Source: Leishmania mexicana MHOM/GT/2001/U1103 (taxonomy: Eukaryota > Euglenozoa > Kinetoplastea > Trypanosomatida > Trypanosomatidae). Taken from it: a stretch of DNA of 64,000 bases. The notes below the pieces were generated by a model. It was not told the origin of the DNA and made no database searches. It saw only the letters and a program-made list of their open reading frames with translations. This document shows, piece by piece, positions 31,311 to 41,444 of this stretch. The stretch lies in assembly GCF_000234665.1 (NCBI RefSeq), contig NC_018323.1:534573-598572 (forward strand). The letters run 5' to 3'. Numbering within the stretch: position 1 is the stretch's first letter; every line of letters begins with the position of its first letter. The position numbers and the translations under genes are program-made.

Positions 31311-31582
31311 TGGCCCCCTTGGTCTCGTCTCTGGGTCGCAGCACCAACGTTTTGAACAGTCAGGCGCTCGCGCAGGCGCGTGACGGCATGGCCTCCGATT
31401 CAAGTGCCACGTCTCTGGAGGAACTCTCTGTGCGCTACCTCTCCGGCTCGCTCACGACGGTGAGCTCCATCGTCTTTGGGCCAGTAAAGTTTACATTATC
31501 GGTCAGCACACCACTCGTCAGCTTTCTAGAGTTGCTGGAGCAAATGAGAATTAAGCTCATGCAGGGACGGACTGAGGTGTGA
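31208..31582 (+). CDS. Small hypothetical protein with a shared mitochondrial-type N terminus
   Basis: 124 residues. The first ~36 (MFGRRVFASAPLPRHMWAK...AAQAQRILPSLA) are basic and lack acidic residues, consistent with a mitochondrial presequence. They are shared almost base for base with the gene at 5777. The rest is unrelated to that gene: a Ser/Ala/Gln segment, then a moderately hydrophobic C-terminal half (YLSGSLTTVSSIVFGPVKFT, LVSFLELLEQMRIKLMQ). This could be a membrane-associated helix or a small subunit of a larger complex (inference). The start is supported by the acceptor at 31135-31136 and conservation of the ATG. A SIDER begins about 200 bases after the stop, in the presumed 3'UTR. 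No known domain recognised. Confidence 0.72.
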   Translation: MFGRRVFASAPLPRHMWAKMHIQNAAQAQRILPSLAPLVSSLGRSTNVLNSQALAQARDGMASDSSATSLEELSVRYLSGSLTTVSSIVFGPVKFTLSVSTPLVSFLELLEQMRIKLMQGRTEV

Positions 31583-31788
31583 GCCCGGAGAGCCCCGCGT
31601 CGGCTCCCCGCGTCGCCTCGCCTCCCACCTGACTCTCCCTCTCGCTTTGCCCAAGCACCCTTGCGATGTGCGGAAGAATGAGGGAAGTGCGCCGGGCTGA
31701 CGAGGACTAGTCCCGGGGTACGCGCAAGCATGCATGCGTGTGTGTATGCGTGCACACATTCTCTTTTTCTACGTCTGTTCGCGTGATC

Positions 31789-32362
31789 CCTGGTGACGGA
31801 GGTACACGCCGCACAGTGCGTGGTATCCCAGGGCCCAGTGCACTGACCTTATTCCACGGGGAGCTAAGCAGCACCCCTTCTTCCCTCTCTCCTATCCCTG
31901 CCAACTGCAGACCCGCCTCTGCTGGTGACAGGGCCCATCCACCTATGGCGTAGGGTGTGTCAGAGCGATGCGTCGCTGCTGATGTCGGCGGTAAAGGCGC
32001 TGGACGGCGTTGCGTTGGAGCCGCCTGCGACAGCGAGCGCGTCTGTGCCATCCGCCTAATGAGCGATGTGCCCGCGTGGCTCCGACCCCATCTCACCCGG
32101 ACCCTCACACTGCCCACTGGCGTGGGGCGCCTTAGCCCCTCTGCGGGGACGGCACCGCGTGGCACCCGCCACAATGGGAGCGGCCGTGAGGCGACCTGCG
32201 GGGCAGAGTGTGAGGCCGGCGCTGTGCTCCGATGGCGGAGTCGGCACATTGCTCCGACGTGTGTCTGCTGCTGCCTCGCACCACGCGGGTGAGGCCTGTG
32301 ACAGCGACCGGGTGGAGCTGCGGAGTGGCGTTGGGCCTCGTGTTGCATGGCAGAGAGAGAGA
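31789..32362 (+). mobile_element. SIDER-like retroposon, full-length with conserved 5' signature
   Basis: Starts CCCTGGTGACGGAGGTACAC. It carries the block GGTATCCCAGGGCCCAGTGC and CCACGGGGAGCTAAGCAGCA, then the shared body, and ends near GCATGGCAGAGAGAG. The 5' ~80 bases resemble the conserved signature of trypanosomatid ingi/L1Tc/SIDER elements; the GCTAAGC box is the part expected to form the catalytic strand of an HDV-like ribozyme fold (inference, from family knowledge). It lies ~205 bases after the stop of the 31208 gene, a classic 3'UTR position. No target-site duplication was found by eye. Confidence 0.75.
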
Positions 32363-33796
32363 TGAAGGCACATGGCGAAGACGTCTTTTTCGTGGCTGCC
32401 GATGCATCACGAGAAAGGGGCCGTTTTGCAAGGGGGGTGGAGGAGAAAGATGCTTGGCCCTTGGGTTGGGCGTGCGTGCGCGTTCGTGTTTCATGATTTC
32501 CCCACCACCACCACTACAAAACGACAAAATACGAACGTCGTGGGTGTTCCCCACACGGTAAAGCACATCTTTACGCTGTCGGCTGTCACGATGCTGTGCG
32601 TGTGTGTGGGGGGTGTTTAAGATGCGTAAGCTCTCACAGAGTTGTTTGTTGTTTTTTGGCATTCCCCCTTTACGTCTTCTCTCGTAGTACGCGACGCCTT
32701 GTCTTGGCTCGCTCTCTATCTTGTGTGTGCGTGTGTGGTCTGTGCGTGTGCACCCCATGGCTTCATGATAGGATACGGCCCATGCGACCTCCCCACTGTT
32801 GCTGGATGTGGTCATAACCGTAGACGCTTTTCTCTTCTCTCTCCTGCCCTCTCTCCCTCTCGCTCTGTTAGCCGAGCAAGAGATCTGGGCTGGATGCGGA
32901 GAGGCAGAGAGGTGTGTGTGTGTGTGGTGTGGTGTGCTAGCGCACTTGCTGGTGTGGCATGCGTTTTGGTGCGTGCGTGTGATGCCCATGGGCTCAAAGA
33001 AAATGGAGACGCCGAAAGCGAGAGCGACATCACGCAACGGCTACAAGAGCATGGCTGTGTAGCGTAACATTCCTGGCGGCTCATCGTGAGATGTCAGAGA
33101 TACCTTCACGAAATGGAAAGTAACGGGCGAGCTGCTTACACGAGTTTCGATCAGAGGGACGGGGGCAACGAGTGGCAGCGCCGCACCACAATGGTCTCCG
33201 CCCCTGTTTCTCGCGTTTCTTTGCTCGTACATTTGTCTTTCCCACCACCTTTCCTCTACGATTTCCGATCTTGTCTGCAGCACCCTTGACTCCAACCCCT
33301 TCATATTGCCCCTGCTGTTCTGAGCACACCATTAACCCCATTGCGTCAGTCGTCGTTGTGGAGGAACCTCTTCCCCAACCAACACACAAAACGCTACCAC
33401 CACCACCACTACTACTACTGTGACATAGATTGGGTGTCCCCTGTGTGCATCTCTCTCTCTCGATTGGCTGCCGCCGTTGTTCTTCTGGTCGTTGTCTTCC
33501 TCGCGTTCTTTTCTGCTCCCTCTTGCCTGTGAGACTAGACCAACCCTTCTCGCCCTCCCTCGCATCCTCTCCCCCTGACCTCTGTCCCTCGCCCCACCCA
33601 CCCCTACTCACCCCGCTGCTTTCTTCTTTAAGTCTTTTTTGGTTGTTGTTTGTCGTTCCGCTCGTGCTTCTCCCTCGCATCCTCTCCCCCTCTAAGTGTG
33701 TGGGTGGGTGCGTGGGTGTGAGGGAAGGGGAGAGAGGAGGACACCAGCGCACGCATCTCAACCCAGGCACACGCGCATACACCCAAACCATCCGTC
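32363..33796. other. Intergenic region containing repeat C copy 2
   Basis: 32514-32943 is the second (probably native) copy of repeat C. C/T-rich tracts occur at 33230-33300 and 33440-33640. No supported gene. Confidence 0.6.
32514..32943 (+). repeat. Repeat C, copy 2
   Basis: Matches 15972-16412 except for (TG)n length and a two-base AG insertion at about 32910. Flanking DNA is different on both sides. Confidence 0.88.
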
Positions 33797-36022
33797 ATGG
33801 CTTCCTCCACCCAGCTCATGTCACACTCCGAGCGTGACGGCTCGGAAGGTAGTGTACCATATCCTCATCGCGTTGAGGGGACTCTCGTTTCGGAGCTCAG
33901 CACGCTTTGCCGGCTGCGCGACTTCTACGAGCAGCACACCTTCGATACACAAGGGCCGTATGCAGAGTTGTTTGAGGTTCTCCTGTCATCATGCAAACAC
34001 GTGGTCGACATCAACGTGGAGCTCGTTCACCACATCAAGGCTCAGGCGAACCAGCAGCAGCGGCAGCAGGTCACCTGTGACGTTCTCTGTGGTGAAACGG
34101 CACTGCAGCGTGCTGACATCAAACACCTTCGCGCTTCACTTGCGCATCTGTCTGCCCACGGAGCAAGTGGAGAAGCAGCTGTGGTCAAGTGCGAAGATGA
34201 CGATGCTCGGCTTGGCAGCGGACCAGCAGCCTCGTCGCATGCTTTTCCGAAAAAAGAAACAGCGACACCAGAGTGTTGTCAGAACATTTCCCAAAGAAGC
34301 CCCGCGGCGTCCCTGGCACCACAGCGCAGTACAGGTGCTCCTGCCCCTTCCTCGGCCGCAGCCGGCCTTGAGCGATCATCGTTCTCTACCCCATCAGCTT
34401 CCTTTGTAGGGCCCGTTTCGAAAGCGCGCGCCACCGTGACCTTCACCCCCACACAAGTCCCAGCACACCCAATCAACTCTCTGGCTCACTCCTCGCCCTC
34501 TGACCATGCCAGTAGGGGCGCATGGGCAGCAGAGATGGAGCGCCGCACGGACGCCATGCAGGGCCGCCTGGCTACCGTACTCGTGGATGACCATTTGTCT
34601 TCTGCGCGACACGACGAAGAGCAGCAGAAGCAGCAGCAGTCATCTACTGCCTTGTCTACGCCCTCGGAAGCAAGGAAGCACCTCGCCGAGGACGCGGTTG
34701 AGAGCCGCCTTGAGCACTTGACGCGTCGCCTTGCTGCGGTGGACCAGCGCGTGCACCAGCAGCAGCGGATATGGGAGGAGGAGGATGACGTTGGCAGCAG
34801 GAGCCCGCCATCATCACCAGTAGCGGCTTCAGGAACGGCAGGCGAGAGTGAATTTCCCCATCCATGTATGACTGTGGCTGGACATGCTCGGTCGAACCCC
34901 CAGGAGTCCAGTCAACGCCAAGGAACCTCTGTCGCCTCGCCCGTCAGCGCTTGGACACCACCGGCGCTACTTGTGCGTTGGATTGACAATCGGCTCCGTC
35001 GACGGGAAGCGGAGTGGAAAAGGGTGCTTGAAGACGTGCAGGACGCGATTCTTCTTGATACTACCGTCGATGGACAGACGCTGCGTCCGACAGTACATGC
35101 GGCAGGTCAGCAGGAGGCACATGTGAACCGAGGGACTCCCCAGGAAAGAGTCTCCGAGGGCAACGGAGGCGCTGAAGCTGGCGTGACTCCAAGCTGCCGC
35201 GGTGACTTTGTGGGTGCCATCCGAGCTATTCTTTCTTCTCAGGCCACGGAGCTGTACAAGCAAATTGTCGCCGAATCCACACGACAAGTCCAACGCACCG
35301 ACGAAGAGCTGCATGATTTGCGCTCCAGGCTGGAGGCACTCGAGGTGTACGCACCGCATCGCTACGCCGTCACTGCGCGACCGCCGCTGCTTGGAGTGGA
35401 GCTAGAGGACGTCCTCGAGCCGCGCGTCGGAGTGCGGCTGCGCACGGTGTACCATGACTACCTCGCCGACCGCGCTGGACTCAGTGTGGGCGATGTCCTC
35501 GTCGGCGTCGGCCACCAATCCATCCAGACACGCGCGCAGCTGTACGTCGTGCTTGGCGAGCTGACACGTGACTACAATGCGCAGTGTTACATACAGATCG
35601 AGGCGGGCTTCATGCGGAGCTTTGCCCTCGGTGACGACCACTGCGCTGAATATAATTCACCCCATCGCGAGGCAACGGTAGAAAGAAAAGGTGATGACTA
35701 TGGACTTGACCAAGAACTTCAACGCGCCCGTTCGGAAGCAGCGGCAGCGGCAGCTGGCGGCACTATCCCTGGCGACGCACGCTCGTCAGCTCGATGGATA
35801 TATAGGCACTCGTCGCTGAAAGGCCGTGCAGCTATGGCACGCTCGTCTGCCGCCGCCTCGCCCTTCCTCTCCACATTTCATAGTGCCGCCCAGCACAAGG
35901 AGAAGCTAGCCCACTATCTGCCCTACTTCGAACTGTGCCTTCACGTTGTCCGTGACGGCCGATTGCATGACGTGACACTTCTGATTCCGCCATGGGAAGC
36001 TCTTCGATCGGCGGCGTACTAA
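33797..36022 (+). CDS. PDZ-domain, coiled-coil protein
   Basis: 741 residues with no membrane segment. The N-terminal ~90 residues are ordered and helical (LSTLCRLRDFYEQHTFDTQ). Long Ser/Pro/Ala/Gln-rich linkers follow. Two predicted coiled-coil segments lie at about residues 285-330 (ESRLEHLTRRLAAVDQRVHQ) and 475-520 (QIVAESTRQVQRTDEELHDL). A PDZ-like domain lies at about 528-605: LLGVELEDV, then DRAGLSVGDVLVGVGHQSIQ, the part that usually forms the GLGF-side core and helix. A short ordered C-terminal block (YLPYFELCLHVVRDGRLHDV) follows. Likely a scaffold that binds partners through the PDZ fold; partners and location are unknown. The start is preceded by CCCAG about 30 bases upstream. The PDZ call rests on pattern; coding is clear. 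Confidence 0.82.
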   Translation: MASSTQLMSHSERDGSEGSVPYPHRVEGTLVSELSTLCRLRDFYEQHTFDTQGPYAELFEVLLSSCKHVVDINVELVHHIKAQANQQQRQQVTCDVLCGETALQRADIKHLRASLAHLSAHGASGEAAVVKCEDDDARLGSGPAASSHAFPKKETATPECCQNISQRSPAASLAPQRSTGAPAPSSAAAGLERSSFSTPSASFVGPVSKARATVTFTPTQVPAHPINSLAHSSPSDHASRGAWAAEMERRTDAMQGRLATVLVDDHLSSARHDEEQQKQQQSSTALSTPSEARKHLAEDAVESRLEHLTRRLAAVDQRVHQQQRIWEEEDDVGSRSPPSSPVAASGTAGESEFPHPCMTVAGHARSNPQESSQRQGTSVASPVSAWTPPALLVRWIDNRLRRREAEWKRVLEDVQDAILLDTTVDGQTLRPTVHAAGQQEAHVNRGTPQERVSEGNGGAEAGVTPSCRGDFVGAIRAILSSQATELYKQIVAESTRQVQRTDEELHDLRSRLEALEVYAPHRYAVTARPPLLGVELEDVLEPRVGVRLRTVYHDYLADRAGLSVGDVLVGVGHQSIQTRAQLYVVLGELTRDYNAQCYIQIEAGFMRSFALGDDHCAEYNSPHREATVERKGDDYGLDQELQRARSEAAAAAAGGTIPGDARSSARWIYRHSSLKGRAAMARSSAAASPFLSTFHSAAQHKEKLAHYLPYFELCLHVVRDGRLHDVTLLIPPWEALRSAAY

Positions 36023-36973
36023 GGTGGCTGCCGTCCCCACCCCTCCCCCCACACACACACACACCTTGCTCACTCCCCCGAGCGCTTATGTGGTAGCGAG
36101 GCGGCGGGCAGGCGCGCCTGTGTGCGGCCTCGTGAACGCTTTTATTTCTGTTCAAGATACAGCACTGCTCGTTAGAATCGGTGAAGTGTTCCCCACGCGC
36201 CTATGAGAGCGCAACCCGCATCAGAAGACGGAGGAGAAAGGTCCCGCGTCAGCGAAACTCTCTCCCTGCTGCCCCGGCGCACCTCATTCGCCGAGGCTGG
36301 CGTTGGCGCCACCATAGACACAGGCGGAAGCACACACACACATACAACCTCCTTACCCAAAATTGGAAAAGGAAAACGAGATCGACCACTCGACATGTGT
36401 AGGACTTGTTTTTATCATCGTGTTGCTCTGACCGTGCGCGGCATCAAGACAGCGAGGAGCGCGCTTACAACACACCCGCCCACCCACACCCCTTCTCTCC
36501 CTTACCTTAAAACCATGAAGCGAAGCGAAGCGAGAGAGAGAAAGAGAGAAAGACGCTCTCCCCTGCACGCCGACTCGCGCCATCTCTCCCTCTCTCCCTC
36601 CCTCTCTCTCTCCCTCTCCCTCTCTCGTCAATCTCTCCGTGAAGGGGTCCTTTGTTCGCGGATGTTCTCTTTTTTTTGTGGTTTGGTTCGCGTGTTTCCG
36701 CTGAACATGACACGGTGACTCTCTTCACACAGCGGTCACTCGCGACCTGTATTCTTTCCCTCGTGTTTTCTTCTTGTGTCGTTGTATTCTGTGCTCCTGC
36801 TCCCCCCATCCACCCACCCCCCTCCTCCTCTACCACCGCCACCAATCACGAAACGGCGACGCACCAACAGCTGTGCGTACATCCTCCGTCGCGCCACACT
36901 TTCTCCTGGACCGCTCCCGTCTTTTCTGCCTTCCCCCGATTCTTCCAACGTCATTTTTTGGACGTTCTTGACC
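36023..36973. other. Intergenic region with a long C/T tract
   Basis: A CT-rich tract at about 36580-36630 and C-rich runs at 36480-36510 and 36805-36840. No supported gene, apart from being the likely acceptor region for the doubtful ORF at 36974. Confidence 0.55.
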
Positions 36974-37267
36974 ATGCACCAGCGACGACGCCTACGCATC
37001 CCCAATCCACGCAAGCACCTATCACGCCCGCCTCTCGCACGTCCCGTAGCTGCCGGCATCTGTCTCATACCCATGGACGAGGATGCCGAGCACACAAGAC
37101 GAGAGGTCGCCAGCCTCGCTCAGTCCCGCACAGGCGCCTGCCCGTGCGTCGGCTTACTGCAAGGGCGGGTGACTAGCAGCGGCACCATGGCGTGCAGATG
37201 GTGTGCCGCCTACGACTCTGCTAGCGTGGTGGCACCTCCACCCTACCCCCGCCTGTGTTTGCTGTGA
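36974..37267 (+). CDS. Doubtful small hypothetical protein
   Basis: 97 codons from an ATG after a C/T-rich region. The start MHQRRRLRIPNPRKHLSRP is strongly basic and could be a mitochondrial presequence. Acidic and Cys-containing sequence follows (PMDEDAEHTRREVASLAQS, GACPCV, ACRWCAAYD). No domain recognised. Kept because it lies in the expected position and orientation between two genes, but a chance ORF is quite possible. Confidence 0.35.
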   Translation: MHQRRRLRIPNPRKHLSRPPLARPVAAGICLIPMDEDAEHTRREVASLAQSRTGACPCVGLLQGRVTSSGTMACRWCAAYDSASVVAPPPYPRLCLL

Positions 37268-37539
37268 GGGCGGCATAACAGGCGTTGTGCCCAGTATGCT
37301 ACGCGAGATTCGCAGGTTGCTCGAAGCTCGAAGCGCAGCGCATTTCACGCTGTGGTCTTGCATGCAGTGATGCGGTCACGCACACATCTGCCTCGCGCTC
37401 CATGCGCTTCCCCCATCCCGTGTCTACGGCTGCCCCCCCCCCCTTCCCCAGCTGTGTGCCCCTTCAGAACGACAAGCTGTCAGCTCGCTGTGCGCAGACA
37501 CACGCCAAAACGCAGAGGCCTCCTCCCCTCGACACACCC

Positions 37540-38242
37540 GCTCCTGCCAGAGGCGGGCGGGTTCAGGAGAGGGTGGAGTCCCCCCGCCGCCACAGACGCA
37601 CAGCAGCGACCCGCACAGACAGCAACGCCGTCCGGAAGCAGGACCCAGGGCCCGAACGTGCGAGCGCTGCGTGCACCTGCGGTCAAGCACAGCTGGCACA
37701 CGGTGTATGACATCCAGGAAGACATGCAAGGGGCAGAGGAGCACGAGTGATGGACGGGAAAGGCGCGAGGAGACCCACACCGGCCAGCGCCACAGTGCAT
37801 GTGCGCGGCATATGCCGCATCCCCTGCATCCGACCGGGTGGGCGGATGCGGCACGGGTGGCGGGAGCATGACGCGGGCGCCCCGACCTGCACCATCGAGC
37901 CCGCCAGAGACCCCCATGTGGGGGGACTCCGCACCACGTTACGGCACGCAGCGGCCTGAGGCGAGTCAGGGCGATGCACGGCTCACAGGCCGAGTGCAGC
38001 GTCCCAGAGGCCCCTGGCCTGACTCTGGCCAACTCCCCCTTTGACCTCACCCGGCATGCACCTGCAGTGCCCCCACCCCTACTGCCCGCACCGCAGACGC
38101 CGCCGCCTCCGCCCTCGAGGACAGGGACCTCGCCGTGGTGCAGCAGGGGCGGGTGAAGTGTCGTTGTGTGCGTATGCGTTGGTTGGCTTGCTTCCGGTAG
38201 AATGGCCACGCTGACAAGAGAAGAGAGAACCTGGCATACTTC
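37540..38242 (+). mobile_element. 3' fragment of the same degenerate ingi/L1Tc-like element
   Basis: This is the inverted equivalent of 21510-20806. On the + strand it encodes the same tail (EAGGFRRGWSPPAATDAQQR and ALRAPAVKHSW) as the element at 20.8-23.6 kb. It runs to TTCCGGTAGAATGGCCACGC near 38190. Only the 3' ~0.7 kb is present. It is followed at once by a SIDER in the same orientation. Nucleotide identity with the other copy is very high, with scattered substitutions. Confidence 0.8.
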
Positions 38243-38697
38243 CTCTGGTGACGGAGGTACACGCCGCACAGTGCGTGGTATCCCAGGGCCCAGTGCACTG
38301 ACCTTATTCCACGGGGAGCTAAGCAGCGCCCCCTCTCCCCCCTCTCCTATCCCTGCCAACTGCAGACCCGCCTCTGCTGGTGACAGGGCCCATCCACCTA
38401 CGGCGTAGGGTGTGTCAGAGCGATACGTCGCTGCTGATGTCGGCGGTAAAGGCGCTGGACGGCGTTGCGTTGGAGCCGCCTGCGACAGCGAGCGCGTCTG
38501 TGCCATCCGCCTAATGAGCGATGTGCCCGCGTGGCTCCGACCCCATCTCACCCGGACCCTCAGACTGCCCACTGGCGTGGGGCGCCTTAGCCCCTCTGCG
38601 GGGACGGCACCGCGTGGCACCCGCCACAATGGGAGCGGCCGTGAGGCGACCTGCGGGGCAGAGTGTGAGGCCGGCGCTGTGCTCCGATGGCGGAGTC
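38243..38697 (+). mobile_element. SIDER-like retroposon, 3'-truncated
   Basis: Starts CTGGTGACGGAGGTACACGC with the conserved 5' block and GGGGAGCTAAGCAGC. It matches the 31789 element until GATGGCGGAGTCG at ~38697, then switches to unrelated DNA, losing the last ~110 bases. It directly follows a + strand DIRE fragment. Confidence 0.75.
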
Positions 38698-39308
38698 GTG
38701 CGCATATCTCTGGCGCACGTCAGAGAATGACCGTTTGCAACCAAAGCAAGAATCCTGGCTCATGGGCCTAACTCAACTTGCACACGTTAAGCGATGCATC
38801 GCGTATTCGGTTCTTCTCCCTCGTCTTGTGTTTTGCGCATGGATGTTTGTGTGTGCCACCCCCACCCCTCCCGGCGTTACAGTGCTCCTCCGTCTCTCAC
38901 TCTTGCAGGCGATCACAGGGCACGAGATACGATCAAGGGCCCAGAGAGGGGGAGAAGCGTTCTTTGGATACCGCTCTGCAGCTCCCCTTGCCACCCCAAG
39001 CACGGACAGCGGAGCACGCACATACTTACAAGACACGCACACCGTCTCTCCTTTACCCTGCCTGTGTAGAGTTTTCTTTAGCATTTTCTCGATCATCCTG
39101 GTTGCCAACGACTGCCTCAGGCAACTGTGTCGTCCTTTCTGTGTGTCTGTTGTGTATGTCCCTGTGGGGGGAGTGAGGGTCTGTGGGTGTGCTTGACTCT
39201 CAAGGGGTAACAGCACGCCTCCATCCGCACACGCAACACGACAGTGTCGCGCAGCCTTCCCTTTTCTCCCTCAGTCTTTATCGCCCTCGTGTCGCTGTAC
39301 TGGAGTGG
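38698..39308. other. Intergenic/5'UTR region of the CDF transporter gene
   Basis: No gene seen. A pyrimidine tract at 39255-39272 leads to the acceptor at 39273-39274. Confidence 0.55.
39273..39274 (+). promoter_or_regulatory. Candidate trans-splice acceptor AG for the CDF transporter
   Basis: CCTTCCCTTTTCTCCCTCAG, a strong tract, lies 35 bases before the ATG at 39309. This places the start after the upstream in-frame codons. Confidence 0.7.
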
Positions 39309-41165
39309 ATGCGTCGCTTTTTTGCCATGAGACCCTCTGCAGTCGCCAAAACCACCACTGCCGGCGGCACCACCGCCCAACTGCACGCACACAGCCACCG
39401 CCATGGCGGCCACGCCCACGCTCACAGCCATGGCAGCATTGAGAAGGGGATTTCAGGCAAGTACTTGCGTCAGTGCCAGATGGTCACCTTGGCAGGTGGG
39501 GCCACAAACGTGTTCTTCTGCGTTACGAAACTGTGGATCGGCTCTGCTGGTGGCTCCGTTGCTCTCGTCGCCGACGGTTTCCATTCCCTCACAGACATTC
39601 TCGCAGACATCATCTCCTACGTCGCCATCTCGCTTTCCCGCAAGAAGCTGCCGCGCTGCCAGTTTCCGCTAGGCATCGGTCGCCTCGAAACCTCCGGCGC
39701 TGTCATTGTGGCGGCAATTCTCTTCTTCGGCGGTGTAGCTCTCCTTGTGCAGTCGCTCGAGCAGTGCTTCGGCGATGTGGTGACCCTGCTGGAGACAGCG
39801 GCGCCGACGGGTGGCATTGCTGCCGCCCTCGCGCTCGGCGCCCGCCGTGCGATGGCCGCGTTGTGGGGCAACTCCACGTCGGCAGGGTCCCCACCGGGGC
39901 ACACCCACGCACACGGGTCGCACAAGCACAGCCACGAGGAAAACCACGGCGGTGGGGATCACCAAGGCCACAGTCACTTTCAGGTGATGATCTACGACGA
40001 GGACATTGGAAAGGAGGTGATTCTATGGGCCATGGTCGGCATCGCTACGGCGTCAGTGGTTTGTAAAGAGCTCCTGTTCCGGTGGACACGACGCGTCGGG
40101 CTGCGCGCGGGATCGCGGGTCGTGGTGGCCAACGCGTACCACCATCGCGCGGATGCGTGGAGCGGGGGGGTGGCACTGTTTGGTGTAGCTGGGCAGGTGA
40201 TGGGTCTGCCTGGCGTGGACGGACTTGCTGGTCTTGCCGTGTCGCTATCCATCTGCAAAATCGGCTACGGTATTTTCAAGGACTCCATTCTTGAGTTTTT
40301 CGACTACCAGAATGCCGAGGAGGTCAGTGCCATTCGAGAGCAGCTGCAAAAGTTTAACCTCCGCATCGTGCATGGGGTAGATGTGGTCCCGAACCACAAG
40401 TCCCAGAACGCGGTAAAGGCGGCGGCCTCCGGAGCAGAAGCTTCGTCAACGAACTCCCCCACCACCGCCTCGAGCTCCGATGAGGACGACACCGTTCACC
40501 GCAAGAAGATGCACTTCATCAACGTGTTTCTCGTGCGTCACGGCCACCAGTACGCCGTGCACGTCACGCTGCTCGTCTACGAGAGCGTCTCTGCGCAGCA
40601 AATCAAAGAAGCAGCCGACCTGATCACGGCACTGGCTCGTCGCAGTCTGCCGGTTCAGGACACTTTTACGACCCTACTCGTCTGCAGCAACTACACTGAG
40701 TCACGAGAAGTATCTCTCGGTGACTCCAATGATAATGGAGCTGACGAAAAAAGCGCAGCTGCCACGTCGAGTGCCGCCACTGCGGCCAACAACCATGGCC
40801 ATTCCCCCGCAGGGTCCAGTGGCTCGTTCTCACGAGCACACGGTGGCGATGATAGCGCTACCTCGACTCCGCTGATCGCTGCCACAGGTGCCATCATCAA
40901 CCCGTCGCTCGAGCGGTGCATCGCGTCCCTGCAGGAGTTCCACACGTTCACGGCGCCGATTCGCTACAGCTGGGAGGAGCGCACCATCACTGTCCCCTCG
41001 TCGGAGTCGTGCGAGTGCGAGCGCGACATCAGCTCCGTTGCCGAAATGTTCAAGTGCCGCCTCATCAGCGGCGGGACCTCTTCCGCCAAGAAGACCGCCG
41101 CAGACTCGGCGGAGGGGTGCGGCCACAGCTGCTCTCACGGCTCACACGCCGACCATTCGCATTAA
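39309..41165 (+). CDS. Cation diffusion facilitator (CDF) metal transporter
   Basis: 618 residues. A His-rich N terminus (HAHSHRHGGHAHAHSHGS, about 25-42) precedes a six-span CDF core. The first metal-site motif is ALVADGFHSLTDILAD (about 83-98, HxxxD). It is followed by FPLGIGRLETSGA, typical of the family. A His-rich loop (about 197-220, GHTHAHGSHKHSH) lies between spans IV and V. The second site is NAYHHRADAWSG (about 274-285, HxxxD). The C-terminal cytosolic domain has a Ser/Ala/Asp-rich insert and ends in a His/Cys-rich tail (CGHSCSHGSHADHSH). It exports Zn2+, Fe2+ or similar ions from the cytosol or into organelles by H+ exchange. The NAYHHRxD pattern recalls the MMT1/2-type branch, but the subfamily and metal are not settled. 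The start follows the acceptor at 39273-39274. Confidence 0.92.
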   Translation: MRRFFAMRPSAVAKTTTAGGTTAQLHAHSHRHGGHAHAHSHGSIEKGISGKYLRQCQMVTLAGGATNVFFCVTKLWIGSAGGSVALVADGFHSLTDILADIISYVAISLSRKKLPRCQFPLGIGRLETSGAVIVAAILFFGGVALLVQSLEQCFGDVVTLLETAAPTGGIAAALALGARRAMAALWGNSTSAGSPPGHTHAHGSHKHSHEENHGGGDHQGHSHFQVMIYDEDIGKEVILWAMVGIATASVVCKELLFRWTRRVGLRAGSRVVVANAYHHRADAWSGGVALFGVAGQVMGLPGVDGLAGLAVSLSICKIGYGIFKDSILEFFDYQNAEEVSAIREQLQKFNLRIVHGVDVVPNHKSQNAVKAAASGAEASSTNSPTTASSSDEDDTVHRKKMHFINVFLVRHGHQYAVHVTLLVYESVSAQQIKEAADLITALARRSLPVQDTFTTLLVCSNYTESREVSLGDSNDNGADEKSAAATSSAATAANNHGHSPAGSSGSFSRAHGGDDSATSTPLIAATGAIINPSLERCIASLQEFHTFTAPIRYSWEERTITVPSSESCECERDISSVAEMFKCRLISGGTSSAKKTAADSAEGCGHSCSHGSHADHSH

Positions 41166-41407
41166 GCTGGCGTATGAGATGCCAGGTGCGTGTGTGTTGT
41201 TGCTGTTTTTCTTCCTGTCTTGTGGAGGAGCGCCGTTTGAGCTCCACCACCGCTGTTCTTGCCTCCGTCTCCTCCTTTGGATATCAGTTAACTCAGCGGG
41301 AAGCAGAACTGAAAGCGTCTGCGGTATCGCCTTCACGTATCCTCCCCCTCCTCCTCTTCCCCCTTTGTGGAGCAGATTAGGGCAAGCTGCCCGTTTCCAG
41401 GCAACAA

Positions 41408-41409
<2 letters not shown>

Positions 41410-41443
<34 letters not shown>
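41410..41443. repeat. (GT)n microsatellite
   Basis: About 17 uninterrupted GT units in intergenic DNA. Confidence 0.9.

Positions 41444-41444
<1 letters not shown>

Noticed and set aside
37424..38629. 401-codon - strand frame
   Set aside because: Antisense to a retroelement fragment and a SIDER; the retroelement coding sense is +.
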